Assembly: GCA_030949705.1 (NCBI GenBank)
Contig: JAUZSF010000025.1
Coordinates: 1 to 64,000, forward strand
Source of the DNA: Robiginitomaculum sp.
Lineage (GTDB): Bacteria > Pseudomonadota > Alphaproteobacteria > Caulobacterales > Maricaulaceae
Length of the DNA stretch: 64,000 nt
Reading direction: 5' to 3'
Made by a program: the position numbers and the translations under genes. Shown here piece by piece: positions 7,879-16,733 of this stretch. Positions within the stretch are counted from its first letter, which is position 1; every line of letters starts with the position of its first letter. The notes beneath the pieces are model-generated. The model made no database searches, was not told the DNA's origin, and was given only the letters and a program-made list of their open reading frames with translations.

Positions 7879-9063
7879 TTATTTTTGCAATTCGGAGATT
7901 TCATCCATCAGCGCCAACAATGGGATAGCCGTGATGTCCTGGGTCAACCCGAACGCCTCGCCTCCACCATAGACGACATATTTGCGTGCCGGTTTCAGAT
8001 CTTCGCAAGCGATATGAAATCCTTTGGACAATTTTGGAGCGGTCGTTTTTTTGATTTCAATCGCCCAGGTTTCTTGCCCAAAATCCAGCAGCAGATCAAT
8101 TTCCGCCCCTGCTGAGGTGCGGTAGAAATACGGATGAGCGCCACCAGGCAGGGCGGAAACGACATTTTCGATAACAAGCCCTTCCCAACTGTCGCCAAGC
8201 TTCGGGTTGCCCAGTAAAGCCTCGAAATCGGGTATTTGCAGCAACGTGTGCAATATCCCACTATCGCGAAGATAGACCTTTGGCGATTTCACCAACCGTT
8301 TCTTGACGTTGGCGTGCCACGGTTGCAAGCGCCGGACCAAAAGAAGATCCACCAGCAAATCAAGGTAATTGGTGATGGTTTTGTTATCCACTTCCAGACT
8401 GCGCGCAAGGTTGGCGGAATTCAACAGCCCTCCATGGAGATGAGCCAACATGGTCCAGAATCGTCGCAAGCGTTCGGCCGAAATCCTCGGGCCGAATTCC
8501 GGCACATCACGTTCCAGATACGTACGGATGAAATCGCGGCGCCAGACATCGCTCAGGCGGTCATTTTTTGCCAGAAAGCTGTCGGGATAACCGCCACGCC
8601 ACCAGAGTTGCTCTTGCCGGTCACACCCTACCTCCCGGATATTCAGTGGAAACATTTCGCAATATGCAATGCGCCCGGCAAGGCTTTCGCCGGATTGACG
8701 CAGCAGGTCTATGGCCGCTGAGCCGAGGATCAGGAATTGCTCCGCCTGACGCCCCTTGCGACGGTTCTCATCAATCACACCGCGCATTTCCTGAAAGATT
8801 TCCGGAACTTTGTGGATTTCATCCAGCACGATCAGTTTGTCGCTGTGCTGGCGAAGGTAGTACCCAGGATCGCTCAGCTTGACGCGGTCGCGCTCGGATT
8901 CCAGGTCCAGATAGACGGAAGGCCGAGTTCCGGCGATCTCGTGGGCAAGGGTCGTCTTGCCAACCTGGCGCGGGCCAATGATGGCAACAGCAGGAAAACT
9001 GTCCAGAAGCTCAGTGACTTCGTGATATTTCTCTCTTTCAATCATCCTTGCAATATTGGACAT
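7879..9063 (-). CDS. AAA ATPase with C-terminal DUF4143
   Basis: A 394-residue protein with Walker A GPRQVGKTT (residues about 30-38), Walker B LIVLDEIHK, LGSAAIDLL (sensor-like) and a C-terminal nuclease-like DUF4143 region (GAEIDLLLDFG, WAIEIKKT). This AAA_14/DUF4143 family is widespread, often accessory, and its role is unresolved; links to DNA processing or toxin-antitoxin-like behaviour are speculative. The E-D-EIK pattern resembles a PD-(D/E)xK nuclease core. It sits alone next to the IS6 copy at the edge of the island. Confidence 0.85.
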   Translation of the reverse strand: MSNIARMIEREKYHEVTELLDSFPAVAIIGPRQVGKTTLAHEIAGTRPSVYLDLESERDRVKLSDPGYYLRQHSDKLIVLDEIHKVPEIFQEMRGVIDENRRKGRQAEQFLILGSAAIDLLRQSGESLAGRIAYCEMFPLNIREVGCDRQEQLWWRGGYPDSFLAKNDRLSDVWRRDFIRTYLERDVPEFGPRISAERLRRFWTMLAHLHGGLLNSANLARSLEVDNKTITNYLDLLVDLLLVRRLQPWHANVKKRLVKSPKVYLRDSGILHTLLQIPDFEALLGNPKLGDSWEGLVIENVVSALPGGAHPYFYRTSAGAEIDLLLDFGQETWAIEIKKTTAPKLSKGFHIACEDLKPARKYVVYGGGEAFGLTQDITAIPLLALMDEISELQK

Positions 9064-9116
9064 TCACTCCAACTTTGCAAGCTAGAACTTAAAGAAATCC
9101 ACTGGGAGAAATGGGG

Positions 9117-9131
9117 GGCATTACCAATGCC
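9117..9131. promoter_or_regulatory. Palindromic operator upstream of tetR
   Basis: A perfect palindrome GGCATT-ACC-AATGCC lies 75 bp before the proposed TetR start. The same half-site (GGCATTACC) recurs in the next site, so it is probably bound by the adjacent regulator. Confidence 0.6.
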
Positions 9132-9154
9132 TTACGATGCCCTCTAAAAATAGG

Positions 9155-9184
9155 GGCATTACCTTATCACCTTGACGTAATGCC
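9155..9184. promoter_or_regulatory. Second operator overlapping the tetR promoter
   Basis: Inverted repeat GGCATTAC ... GTAATGCC with perfect 8-bp arms, overlapping TTGACG (9172-9177), a good -35 box. A weak -10 (GATATA, 9195-9200) follows at 17 bp. Two sites with the same half-sequence just before a TetR gene suggest autorepression. This layout also argues that translation starts at 9207, not at ATG 9111 inside the operator. Confidence 0.55.
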
Positions 9185-9206
9185 GGACAGTGTAGATATA
9201 GGCAAA

Positions 9207-9824
9207 ATGGACAACGGTTATGCCAAACATATTGCCACGCACCGTAAGGAACGCAAAGAGAGGCTTATGCGTACTGCGGCAGCAGCATTTCTGGAGACCG
9301 GTTTGAAGCAAACAACCATGGAGCAGGTAGCCACTCATGCCGGCGTCTCGAAAATTGTGCTATACCGGTATTTCGGTTCAAAGGATAAGCTCATCCATGC
9401 CATTCTAGGCACCATGGTAGACAGATTGCTAAAGGCGGACGAAGTAGATGTTGACTGGTGGACGGAACGGATTCCTCTTACTTTAAGTGTAGCGCGAGAA
9501 AATCGCGATGCGATGACATTATTGATACGCCAAGCTTCACATGACCCAAAGTATGGCAGCCATTTCATGCGGCTGCACGATGTTTTGGTGGAACGCTCCC
9601 GACAAAGACAGGAACGTAATCTTCCCGGTGAACTTAGTGAAAAAAAAACACCGGCAATTGGCGCAACATTTTTAGCTGAAACCACCGTAGCCCTGTTTCT
9701 TGAGGCTTATGTGCGCTGGCTGGAAACGGGTGATCCCAATCATGACGATGATTTTATATCCTGGATTACCCGGTCAGCCCGGGCTCTCAGTTATTATGGC
9801 GCCGGTGGAACTCCACCCGAATAA
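9207..9824 (+). CDS. TetR/AcrR-family transcriptional regulator
   Basis: A 205-residue regulator. The N-terminal HTH reads LMRTAAAAFLETGLKQTTME, then VATHAGVSKIVLYRYFGSK, the standard TetR pattern. The C-terminal ligand domain is divergent, as usual. In-frame starts at 9111 and 9180 exist, but they lie in or overlap palindromic operator sequence, so ATG 9207 is preferred. It is followed, same strand, by the TonB receptor and hydrolase genes, which it likely controls. The inducer would be the compound taken up or cleaved by those proteins. Confidence 0.85.
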   Translation: MDNGYAKHIATHRKERKERLMRTAAAAFLETGLKQTTMEQVATHAGVSKIVLYRYFGSKDKLIHAILGTMVDRLLKADEVDVDWWTERIPLTLSVARENRDAMTLLIRQASHDPKYGSHFMRLHDVLVERSRQRQERNLPGELSEKKTPAIGATFLAETTVALFLEAYVRWLETGDPNHDDDFISWITRSARALSYYGAGGTPPE

Positions 9825-9935
9825 TCTCATTTATTTCCCCCCATTCATCGCCATTGTAACGTTTAGTGGTGCTCATAGCCAGCGATGAATCTGTCCTAAC
9901 TTGCAAAAATGGATCATATCCTGTAGAAGGATAGG

Positions 9936-9953
9936 TGTTACCGTATAGTAACA
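9936..9953. promoter_or_regulatory. Inverted repeat before the TonB-receptor gene
   Basis: A perfect inverted repeat TGTTAC-CGTATA-GTAACA lies 109 bp before the receptor start, in the 237-bp gap after tetR. Its half-site differs from the tetR operators but shares TTAC with them, so it may bind the same or another regulator. The rest of this gap is AT-rich with no other clear element. Confidence 0.45.
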
Positions 9954-10061
9954 TCATGTAATTTTTGAGTACTATCTGCAAATTCAATGGGTTACAATAA
10001 TTTATGTCTCTGTGGGGAATGCAAAATTTTCCACATTAGTGCAACGATTTGGGAGGGGATG

Positions 10062-12323
10062 ATGTTTACCATTCAGTCTGGGGGGCGTGCATTTTTATTA
10101 AGTTCCAGTGTCTTGATGGCTGTAACGCCCGTCATGGCACAACAGCCACAAAACCAAGAGCAAGATACGATCATTGTTACATCGCAGAGGCGTGTGCAGG
10201 ATATTCAGGATGTTCCTATTGCTATTACCAGTGTGAGCGGCACCACATTACGTGATGCCGGTGTCGGGGATGTGGCAAGTTTAGGAATGGTGGCCCCAGG
10301 GCTGCGTATTACCACGTCGACGTCTGAAAGTTTTGGATCGGTCTTGCGCATCCGTGGGGTAGGCACGACAGGCAACAATGCTGGCCTTGAAGGTTCAGTT
10401 GGCGTTTTCGTAGATGGTGTTTACCGGTCCCGCACTGGGATTGCCATGAATGATCTGGTTGATATTGAGCGTGTGGAAGTTTTGCGTGGGGCGCAGGGGA
10501 CTTTGTTCGGCAAAAACACCTCGGCGGGCGCCATACAAATTATAACCAAAAAGCCGGCGTTTGAGTTTGGCGGAAAGCTAGATGCATCCGTTAGTAATTA
10601 TAGTGCACACAAATTGCGGGGTACACTTACTGGTCCGTTAGTAGAGGATAAACTGGCCATTAGATTGTCGGGCACGTATAATCAGCGTGATGGGTTTATC
10701 AAGGACGCGAATACCGGCATTGATTATAATGACCGGGACCGTTTTATCCTGCGTGGCCAGCTTTTGCTAACGCCAAACGATGATTTTGATGCGCGCTTTA
10801 TTGTAGATTATAGCGAGAAAAATGAAGCCTGCTGTGCATCTCCCTTTAGTTTGAATGGGCCACGTTCGGCTATTATCAATACTCTTGGTGGCACAGTTCT
10901 GCCTGACGATGAATTTGCTCGTAGGATAGCCGTTAATGGAAAAATTTCCAATACTGCCAACGATTTCGGCTCTTCATTAGAAATGAACTGGTCGTCGGGT
11001 GATGGTCAGCTCACCTCGATCACTTCATACCGTGAATATGATGCAGTGCAATTGGCGGATACTGATCGTGGGGACGTGGATATTGCTAATAATAGCTTGG
11101 ATTTAGCCGTTAACACATTCACTCAGGAGGTCCGCTGGCATAATACGCACGGTGCTTTCGATTGGATGGTCGGTGGCTACTATTTCTCTGAAGACATTAG
11201 GCAACAAGGAGCTATTTTATATGGGGTGCAGGCGGGGGCGTTTTTTTCATCCTTGGTACCAGGTCGTCTTCGCCCACTAGTCTCATCGCTATATCCAGAA
11301 GGGGGCGGTGCAGTATTAAATGCGTTTACACAACGAGCTTCAGGATGGTCGTTGTTTACGCATAATGTTCTCACCCTATCTCCTCGGGTAAAGGTTGTGG
11401 CAGGTGTGCGTTTTAACAATGAAGATAAAAAAGCAAAAGGACGATTTATTACAAACAGTCCCTCATGCGCACGCTTTCCACCTACATCCAGACTTGCTGG
11501 ATTGCGTGTCTTATGCCCAGTGCCAGATTTTGATATAAAGCGTTCTGAAAGTGAACCAACGGGCACATTAAAAGTACAGTATCAAGTAAGTCCCTTACTG
11601 AATGCATATGCCGGTTATAACCATGGGTTTAAAGCAGGGGGGATAAACCTAGACCGCAGCGCAGGATTGAGTGCAAATGGAGTCGAGTTTCTCCCTGAAA
11701 AAGTCGATAGTTTTGAAATAGGATCCAAGGCACGAATGCTGGACGGTCGTTTACGCATTAACCTTGCTGCCTATTACTCGGATTTCAGTAATTACCAGTT
11801 GAACACCTTTACCGGCACACAGTTCGTTATTTCCAATGCGGCTGGCGTAGTGTCCAAAGGTATAGAGGTGGAAAGCTTTCTAAGGCCAGTAAAGGGCTGG
11901 ATGCTGCACGGAGCCCTAGCCTACAATCATGCCAATTACACTAAGGACACAGCAGATAGCAATTTGGCCGGAAAGCAGTTGGTGGCAGCGCCTAGATGGA
12001 CATTAAATGGGTCTGTTGGTCACAGACAGGCTATTTCATCTACTCTGGAGGTGTTTAGTCGTTTGGACGCAAGCTTCAATACTGGAATGAATACCGGTTC
12101 CAACCTAGCTCCGGAAAAATATCAAAAATCCTATGTCCTTGTTAATGCAAGGCTAGGGCTGAGGTCTGAGAGCGAAAATTGGGAACTAGCTGTCTGGGCT
12201 AAAAATGCATTGGATGAAAATTACAATCTGGTTGTGATCAATACGCCGATACAAAAAGGCAGCTTTAATGCATTTACCGGGGCTCCGAGAATGTATGGCA
12301 TGACGTTGACGGGGCGGTTTTGA
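10062..12323 (+). CDS. TonB-dependent outer-membrane receptor
   Basis: A 753-residue receptor with a signal peptide ending VMAQQ. The plug region has IIVTSQRRVQDIQDVPIAIT, IRGVGTTGNN, DGVYRSR, ERVEVLRGAQGTLFGKNTS and AGAIQIITKKP. The beta-barrel ends in the usual terminal Phe (MTLTGRF). This is the sphingomonad-like receptor type used for diverse organic substrates rather than only siderophores. The ATG at 10062 was chosen because GGGAGGGG lies at proper spacing; ATG 10059 is equally in frame. It is followed by four enzyme-like genes on the same strand, suggesting uptake and processing of one substrate. Confidence 0.93.
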   Translation: MFTIQSGGRAFLLSSSVLMAVTPVMAQQPQNQEQDTIIVTSQRRVQDIQDVPIAITSVSGTTLRDAGVGDVASLGMVAPGLRITTSTSESFGSVLRIRGVGTTGNNAGLEGSVGVFVDGVYRSRTGIAMNDLVDIERVEVLRGAQGTLFGKNTSAGAIQIITKKPAFEFGGKLDASVSNYSAHKLRGTLTGPLVEDKLAIRLSGTYNQRDGFIKDANTGIDYNDRDRFILRGQLLLTPNDDFDARFIVDYSEKNEACCASPFSLNGPRSAIINTLGGTVLPDDEFARRIAVNGKISNTANDFGSSLEMNWSSGDGQLTSITSYREYDAVQLADTDRGDVDIANNSLDLAVNTFTQEVRWHNTHGAFDWMVGGYYFSEDIRQQGAILYGVQAGAFFSSLVPGRLRPLVSSLYPEGGGAVLNAFTQRASGWSLFTHNVLTLSPRVKVVAGVRFNNEDKKAKGRFITNSPSCARFPPTSRLAGLRVLCPVPDFDIKRSESEPTGTLKVQYQVSPLLNAYAGYNHGFKAGGINLDRSAGLSANGVEFLPEKVDSFEIGSKARMLDGRLRINLAAYYSDFSNYQLNTFTGTQFVISNAAGVVSKGIEVESFLRPVKGWMLHGALAYNHANYTKDTADSNLAGKQLVAAPRWTLNGSVGHRQAISSTLEVFSRLDASFNTGMNTGSNLAPEKYQKSYVLVNARLGLRSESENWELAVWAKNALDENYNLVVINTPIQKGSFNAFTGAPRMYGMTLTGRF

Positions 12324-12441
12324 TAGGTGCCGCCTTAGCTAAGTTTAAGGTTTCTAGCGTAGTTGAATTATGCAAATCACCTCTACCCCGAAATGCGACC
12401 GGCAAATTGCTTAATAACGTCCTGAGGGAAAGTGTAGGGTG

Positions 12442-14193
12442 ATGGAGGCGATTAGAATTATTTTGGCAGGTCTCGCGGCATATATAGGCGTGATTTTTAA
12501 TCTGTTCCTATCCAGCGTGGTGCCTTTTACAGCTTATTTTATTTTTCCAGGAACATCACAGGCAGAAATAATTGAACCGGCACCGTTGGTCGTTAGCACC
12601 CGTTTTGGTAAAATCAGTGGGCGCTTTGAAAAGGGTATAAGGGTTTTTAAAGGTATCCCTTATGCACGCCCTCCAATTGGAGACTTACGCTGGCGAGCGG
12701 CACAGGCTCCCTTACCCTGGCGGGGGATACTTGATGCAAAGTCCTTTGGTGCGGCTTGTTTGCAAACTAAGCGTTCTGGCCGATCTATTCCTGTGATGAG
12801 TGAAGATTGCCTTACACTCAATATTTGGGCCCCTAAACAAACAACGAATCATGCCCCGGTTATGGTGTGGTTGCATGGCGGTGCCTTTCAATTTGGTACT
12901 GCTTCTTTGCCAGTATATAATGGCAGTGCTTTTGCCAAATCTGGTGTAATCTTAATATCGCTGAATTATCGATTGGGTCGTTTTGGTTTTTTTGCACATC
13001 CCGTGCTTCGAGCTGATGCCGGGGCTGATGCAGATCTCGCCAATTTTGCCTTAAGTGATCAAATCCAGGCACTACGTTGGATAAAACAGAATATTTCTGC
13101 CTTCGGTGGTGATCCCAATAATCTGACTCTATTTGGAGAATCTGCAGGGGCAGTCAGTATTGCCTATTTGCTCGGTAGTAATCAGGCCAAAGGGCTATTC
13201 AATAAGGCCATCATGCAAAGTGGCGGGGGGTATCAGATTGCACGTTACGCCTGGTGTGATCGGGGGCGTAAACTGGCTTTAAGCAAAGATGGTCTGGCCT
13301 GGGCCCGGCGTCATAATTTAGTAGGCAGTATCAGTGCCATTGATTTGCGGCGCGTACCCGCTGAAGAGGTGCTGGAAAAGGATAGACCTTTAGGTCCAAT
13401 CGGCCATGTAAACCCAGTCATTGATGGACGATTAGTGAAGGCAGATATCATTCCGCGCTTTAACAAAGGTGGTTATCCTGCTGTACCGATTATGGTTGGC
13501 TCCAACAGTTATGAGGCTAGCCTAATGCAATCCTTCAAAAGGTCCCCTCAAATTATCTTATCTAGACTACGACAGCATCAAAATGAAGCCAGAAGTCTTT
13601 ACAAGACCTCGAGCCTAAATGACCGGCAATTTGCCTATGAATTATTTGGTGATGCAGCTTTTCTTGCCCCCGCACGCGCTATTGCCAAGATTGCTAAAAA
13701 TGCAGGTCAAGAATCTTGGGTTTATTATTTTGACTATCGCCATCAACCTAGCAACCAAATCATTGATGGGTCCCAACATGGGCTTGAAATTCCCTTTGTA
13801 TTTAAAACTATAAGAAAAATGCTGGATAACTTTAGTTTTGATAGAGAAAATATAAATTCCCAAAGACTCTCTGGTCTAATGCATACCTATTGGGTAAATT
13901 TTGCAAAGTATGGATCACCAGCGGTCGATGATATGCCTGAATGGTCTCCGTACCAGCATAATAATGATGGCATCACCTTAGTATTGCAAAACAAAGGGGG
14001 ACACATGGTTGCTGGATTTCGCCAAGATAAGCTGGACTTTCATGACCGACTTTATGCCGAGCGGTTAAAAGGGGCACAAAAATTGCCGTTTCACCTTATG
14101 GCGGTGCATGGGCATGGCGAAAAACTGAAAATTGAAGAGCCCCCAAACAACACTACAAAAAGGAGACGTCATGCTAAAGCATGTAATGGCTAG
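12442..14193 (+). CDS. Type-B carboxylesterase/lipase family hydrolase
   Basis: A 583-residue protein of the COesterase family, with an N-terminal membrane or signal segment (residues about 5-40). Motifs are FKGIPYARPP, EDCLTLNIW, the oxyanion loop WLHGGAF, the nucleophile elbow GESAGA and NHGLEIPF-like SQHGLEIPF holding the catalytic His. These enzymes hydrolyse esters of varied alcohols. The start ATG 12442 sits behind AGGG; a GTG lies one codon earlier. The stop overlaps the next gene by 23 bp. The sequence is visibly AT-richer than the flanking chromosome. Confidence 0.9.
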   Translation: MEAIRIILAGLAAYIGVIFNLFLSSVVPFTAYFIFPGTSQAEIIEPAPLVVSTRFGKISGRFEKGIRVFKGIPYARPPIGDLRWRAAQAPLPWRGILDAKSFGAACLQTKRSGRSIPVMSEDCLTLNIWAPKQTTNHAPVMVWLHGGAFQFGTASLPVYNGSAFAKSGVILISLNYRLGRFGFFAHPVLRADAGADADLANFALSDQIQALRWIKQNISAFGGDPNNLTLFGESAGAVSIAYLLGSNQAKGLFNKAIMQSGGGYQIARYAWCDRGRKLALSKDGLAWARRHNLVGSISAIDLRRVPAEEVLEKDRPLGPIGHVNPVIDGRLVKADIIPRFNKGGYPAVPIMVGSNSYEASLMQSFKRSPQIILSRLRQHQNEARSLYKTSSLNDRQFAYELFGDAAFLAPARAIAKIAKNAGQESWVYYFDYRHQPSNQIIDGSQHGLEIPFVFKTIRKMLDNFSFDRENINSQRLSGLMHTYWVNFAKYGSPAVDDMPEWSPYQHNNDGITLVLQNKGGHMVAGFRQDKLDFHDRLYAERLKGAQKLPFHLMAVHGHGEKLKIEEPPNNTTKRRRHAKACNG

Positions 14194-14752
14194 CCTGATC
14201 ATTATAATTGCCGCCATTAGCGGTAGTTATGCAGCATATTTTTCTGTACGTACCGGTGCCGAAAGCAAGTCGTTCATCCATAATGGGCCATGGAGAACAA
14301 GTCTTTTTGTGGGGGCGAAAGATGCCGACCCGCACATTCGCGCCTATGTTGCGGTGATTGGCTTGCTGGGGCTTTCACGTAAAGAAACAATATACTTTCA
14401 GGCCTACTCAGATGATACCGGGGCACCGCTTTCTTCTGACAGTGACTATGAAATTATTGGTGAAAAATTGCCTGCCCGGTGGTGGAGTCTAACGCTCTAT
14501 GATCATGATAACTACCTCACCCCCAATTCTTATAATCGTTACTCCATCAAGGGAACTGAAGCCAAAATTGGTGATGATGGGGGATTTCGGATTGTTTTGT
14601 CTAGAGAACCCCATGAAGGCAATTGGATACCGATGGGAGAGGGGCAGAACATGTCCATCTCCATTCGTATGTATAACCCAAACCCCGGCGTTGAAAACCA
14701 TTTGACTGATTTGCACCTGCCATCAATACGTAAAATCGGAGAAAAATTATGA
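14171..14752 (+). CDS. DUF1214-domain protein, membrane-anchored
   Basis: A 193-residue protein with one N-terminal membrane helix (about 5-25) and then a DUF1214-type beta domain: WWSLTLYDHDNYLTPNS, GGFRIVLS, GNWIPMGEGQ and a C-terminal LRLYNP-like IRMYNPNPG. The function of the family is unknown. AGGAG lies 6 bp before ATG 14171. It overlaps the next gene by ATGA; that gene carries the DUF1254 half, and the two domains are often fused or adjacent in other bacteria, so they probably act together. Confidence 0.8.
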   Translation: MLKHVMASLIIIIAAISGSYAAYFSVRTGAESKSFIHNGPWRTSLFVGAKDADPHIRAYVAVIGLLGLSRKETIYFQAYSDDTGAPLSSDSDYEIIGEKLPARWWSLTLYDHDNYLTPNSYNRYSIKGTEAKIGDDGGFRIVLSREPHEGNWIPMGEGQNMSISIRMYNPNPGVENHLTDLHLPSIRKIGEKL

Positions 14753-15288
14753 AATACTGGTTTAGTATTATTGGGGTTGCATTAGTGGTTTTTCTTGCAT
14801 CATACCAAATTACCCTTCGTCGAATTCCAACCATGAAGATGACGATGACTGAAAAGCGGATAGCGGGAGTCGCTGGTGGCAAAAACATCATGTATCATGC
14901 TAGACGCCCTGATGCCGCCTACCGGGGGGTTGTCCGGCCTTCACCAGACCAATTGTATTCAGCCTGCATATTTGATCTTGGAAAAGGCCCGGTTGTATTT
15001 GAAGGAACCGCTCCTGAAAATTCCTACTGGTCTCTATCTTTTTTTCAACACAACACTGATAATTTTTTTGTCGTCAATGATCGCGAAATAGGAGGACGGG
15101 CCTTTCGTTATGTGTTGGTCCGTAAACACCAACCCCCGCCAAAAGGCTTCACACCGGACGAAATCATCATTTCCCCTTCAAAGACTGGTATCGTTTTGCA
15201 ACGTGTTTTTATCAATAAAGAGGATCGGTCTGCTATTCTGGATTCTCAGCGACGCCAATCAACATGTAAAATGGTTGCTTTGAGCTGA
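14749..15288 (+). CDS. DUF1254-domain protein, membrane-anchored
   Basis: A 179-residue protein with an N-terminal membrane helix (about 4-20) and DUF1254 features: RPSPDQLYSACIFDLGKGP, then VVFEGTAPENSYWSLSFF. It starts inside the stop codon of the DUF1214 gene, so the pair is translationally coupled. The biochemical role is unknown. Placement after an esterase and a receptor suggests a part in handling the same substrate at the membrane, but that is inference. Confidence 0.8.
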   Translation: MKYWFSIIGVALVVFLASYQITLRRIPTMKMTMTEKRIAGVAGGKNIMYHARRPDAAYRGVVRPSPDQLYSACIFDLGKGPVVFEGTAPENSYWSLSFFQHNTDNFFVVNDREIGGRAFRYVLVRKHQPPPKGFTPDEIIISPSKTGIVLQRVFINKEDRSAILDSQRRQSTCKMVALS

Positions 15289-15328
15289 ATTCGGGACTGA
15301 CAGGCAAAGCGGAAAGAAGGGCACGAAG

Positions 15329-16252
15329 GTGAAAATCCCTATAGCAAGAAGCGGTTTGCTTGTGTTGGTTTTGGCCACGGTCTATCTGCTGTGGGTCTTT
15401 CCTAGACCGGCTGTGATGCCAATTGGCACACAGAGCATTGTAGAGCGTCCTGACGGGACAAAAATTGTTTCCTATGCGTCAGGTGATGGGCCATATATTT
15501 TACTATTGGCCAGTCTTGGCCGTTCTGTCAGTGACTTCAATGAAATTATTCCGGCGTTAAATGAAGCTGGATACAGGACGCTGGCTGTACAGTCTCGAGG
15601 TGTTGGCCGATCAACCATGGGGCATCAAGATGCCAAACTGACTTTATTTGACCTTGCTGATGATGTCCGGGCAGCCTTAATGGCTGATAACCCTAGTGAT
15701 AAGAATAATATAATCATCATTGGCCATGCATTTGGAAATCGTGTGGCGCGGGCCTACGCAAAGCGGTATTCTGAATCTGTGCAAAGTATAGTACTGATCG
15801 CGTCAGGGGGGACACAAAAGCTAAGGAGAGATCAACGCGTAACACAGGCCCTATTACATAGTTTTGCATGGTGGTTACCTCCCCCCATACGTAAGCGTGC
15901 TATTCATTTTGCTTTTTTTACAAATGCACATAAGGTACCTGATAGCTGGATGCGTGGATGGTATGCTAGAGGCGCCCGGTTGCAGATCAAGGCTGTTGTG
16001 ACCACACCGGTCTCGTTGTGGCGTGATGGTGGTGGGTGTGCCCCCATCTTCATCTTACAAGGGGCACAAGATCGGGTTGCGCCAGCTGCATTAACATCAG
16101 CACGACTGAAAAGAGATTTTCCCCAAAGGGTTCGCATCGTCACAATTGATCAAGCTGGACATGCGCTTTTACCAGAACAGCCCACCCGTATAGCAAAGGA
16201 AATCATTTGGTTTGCTGCACAAAAAGGTGCTGTCATGTGTGGACGTCCTTAG
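15329..16252 (+). CDS. Alpha/beta-hydrolase-fold protein with Ala at the nucleophile position
   Basis: A 307-residue protein with an N-terminal signal or anchor helix and an alpha/beta-hydrolase core. LLLASLGRSVSDF is the oxyanion region, SRGVGRST follows, then the elbow IIGHAFGNRVA, an acid in LQGAQDRVAP and a His in DQAGHALLPEQP. The usual elbow is GHSxG; here Ser is replaced by Ala (GHAFG). Either the enzyme works without a Ser nucleophile, as in some cofactor-independent dioxygenases or RutD-like proteins, or it is catalytically dead. The GTG at 15329 follows GAAGG. It ends the receptor operon. Confidence 0.8.
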   Translation: MKIPIARSGLLVLVLATVYLLWVFPRPAVMPIGTQSIVERPDGTKIVSYASGDGPYILLLASLGRSVSDFNEIIPALNEAGYRTLAVQSRGVGRSTMGHQDAKLTLFDLADDVRAALMADNPSDKNNIIIIGHAFGNRVARAYAKRYSESVQSIVLIASGGTQKLRRDQRVTQALLHSFAWWLPPPIRKRAIHFAFFTNAHKVPDSWMRGWYARGARLQIKAVVTTPVSLWRDGGGCAPIFILQGAQDRVAPAALTSARLKRDFPQRVRIVTIDQAGHALLPEQPTRIAKEIIWFAAQKGAVMCGRP

Positions 16253-16337
16253 GGTAGGCGGGTAAGCTTGTTCATTCTGTTCTCTATCATCGGGTTGGTG
16301 AAAAATCTTGCCGACTTGCCCGCCAGGTGGCTGCCGT

Positions 16338-16715
16338 CTACGCTTTCTCGCCAAAACCGAATTTCAGGATCATGGCGAGGAAGGTCAGCATCGACAGCAC
16401 CGCAAGGACCGAGCCGACCTTCGCCAGCACCTCTCCTTTTTCGGTAAGCGCCATCACGATCCCCGGCACCAGGATGACGACAGAGCCGACCGCCAGGAAA
16501 TAGTGCGCCCTGACCCATTTGCTGGCGGCCGCGGCCGGGGTCAGGGCATAGTAGATTCCCATGATGGACATGGTAACAAAGCCGACAAGGTTGAGGTGGC
16601 CATGCGCCGGCGACAGGCTATGGTCCCCGCTCGCCGACATCTGGATGCCCCAGATCATACCCAGAAGCACTAAAAATGCTGCGGTTGCAAGAAACATGGT
16701 CGGTACTGATTTCAT
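16338..16715 (-). CDS. Small four-helix membrane protein resembling cytochrome oxidase subunit I
   Basis: A 125-residue protein with four membrane helices. The segment SLSPAHGHLNLVGFVTM resembles heme-copper-oxidase subunit I helices and occurs in a family of short proteins annotated that way. The two histidines could bind heme or metal, but no full oxidase is encoded nearby. It lies 18 bp downstream of the cupin gene on the same strand, so the two are probably co-transcribed. GC content rises clearly from here, suggesting a different origin from the receptor operon. Confidence 0.65.
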   Translation of the reverse strand: MKSVPTMFLATAAFLVLLGMIWGIQMSASGDHSLSPAHGHLNLVGFVTMSIMGIYYALTPAAAASKWVRAHYFLAVGSVVILVPGIVMALTEKGEVLAKVGSVLAVLSMLTFLAMILKFGFGEKA

Positions 16716-16733
16716 TTTTTTTACCTCGTGTTG

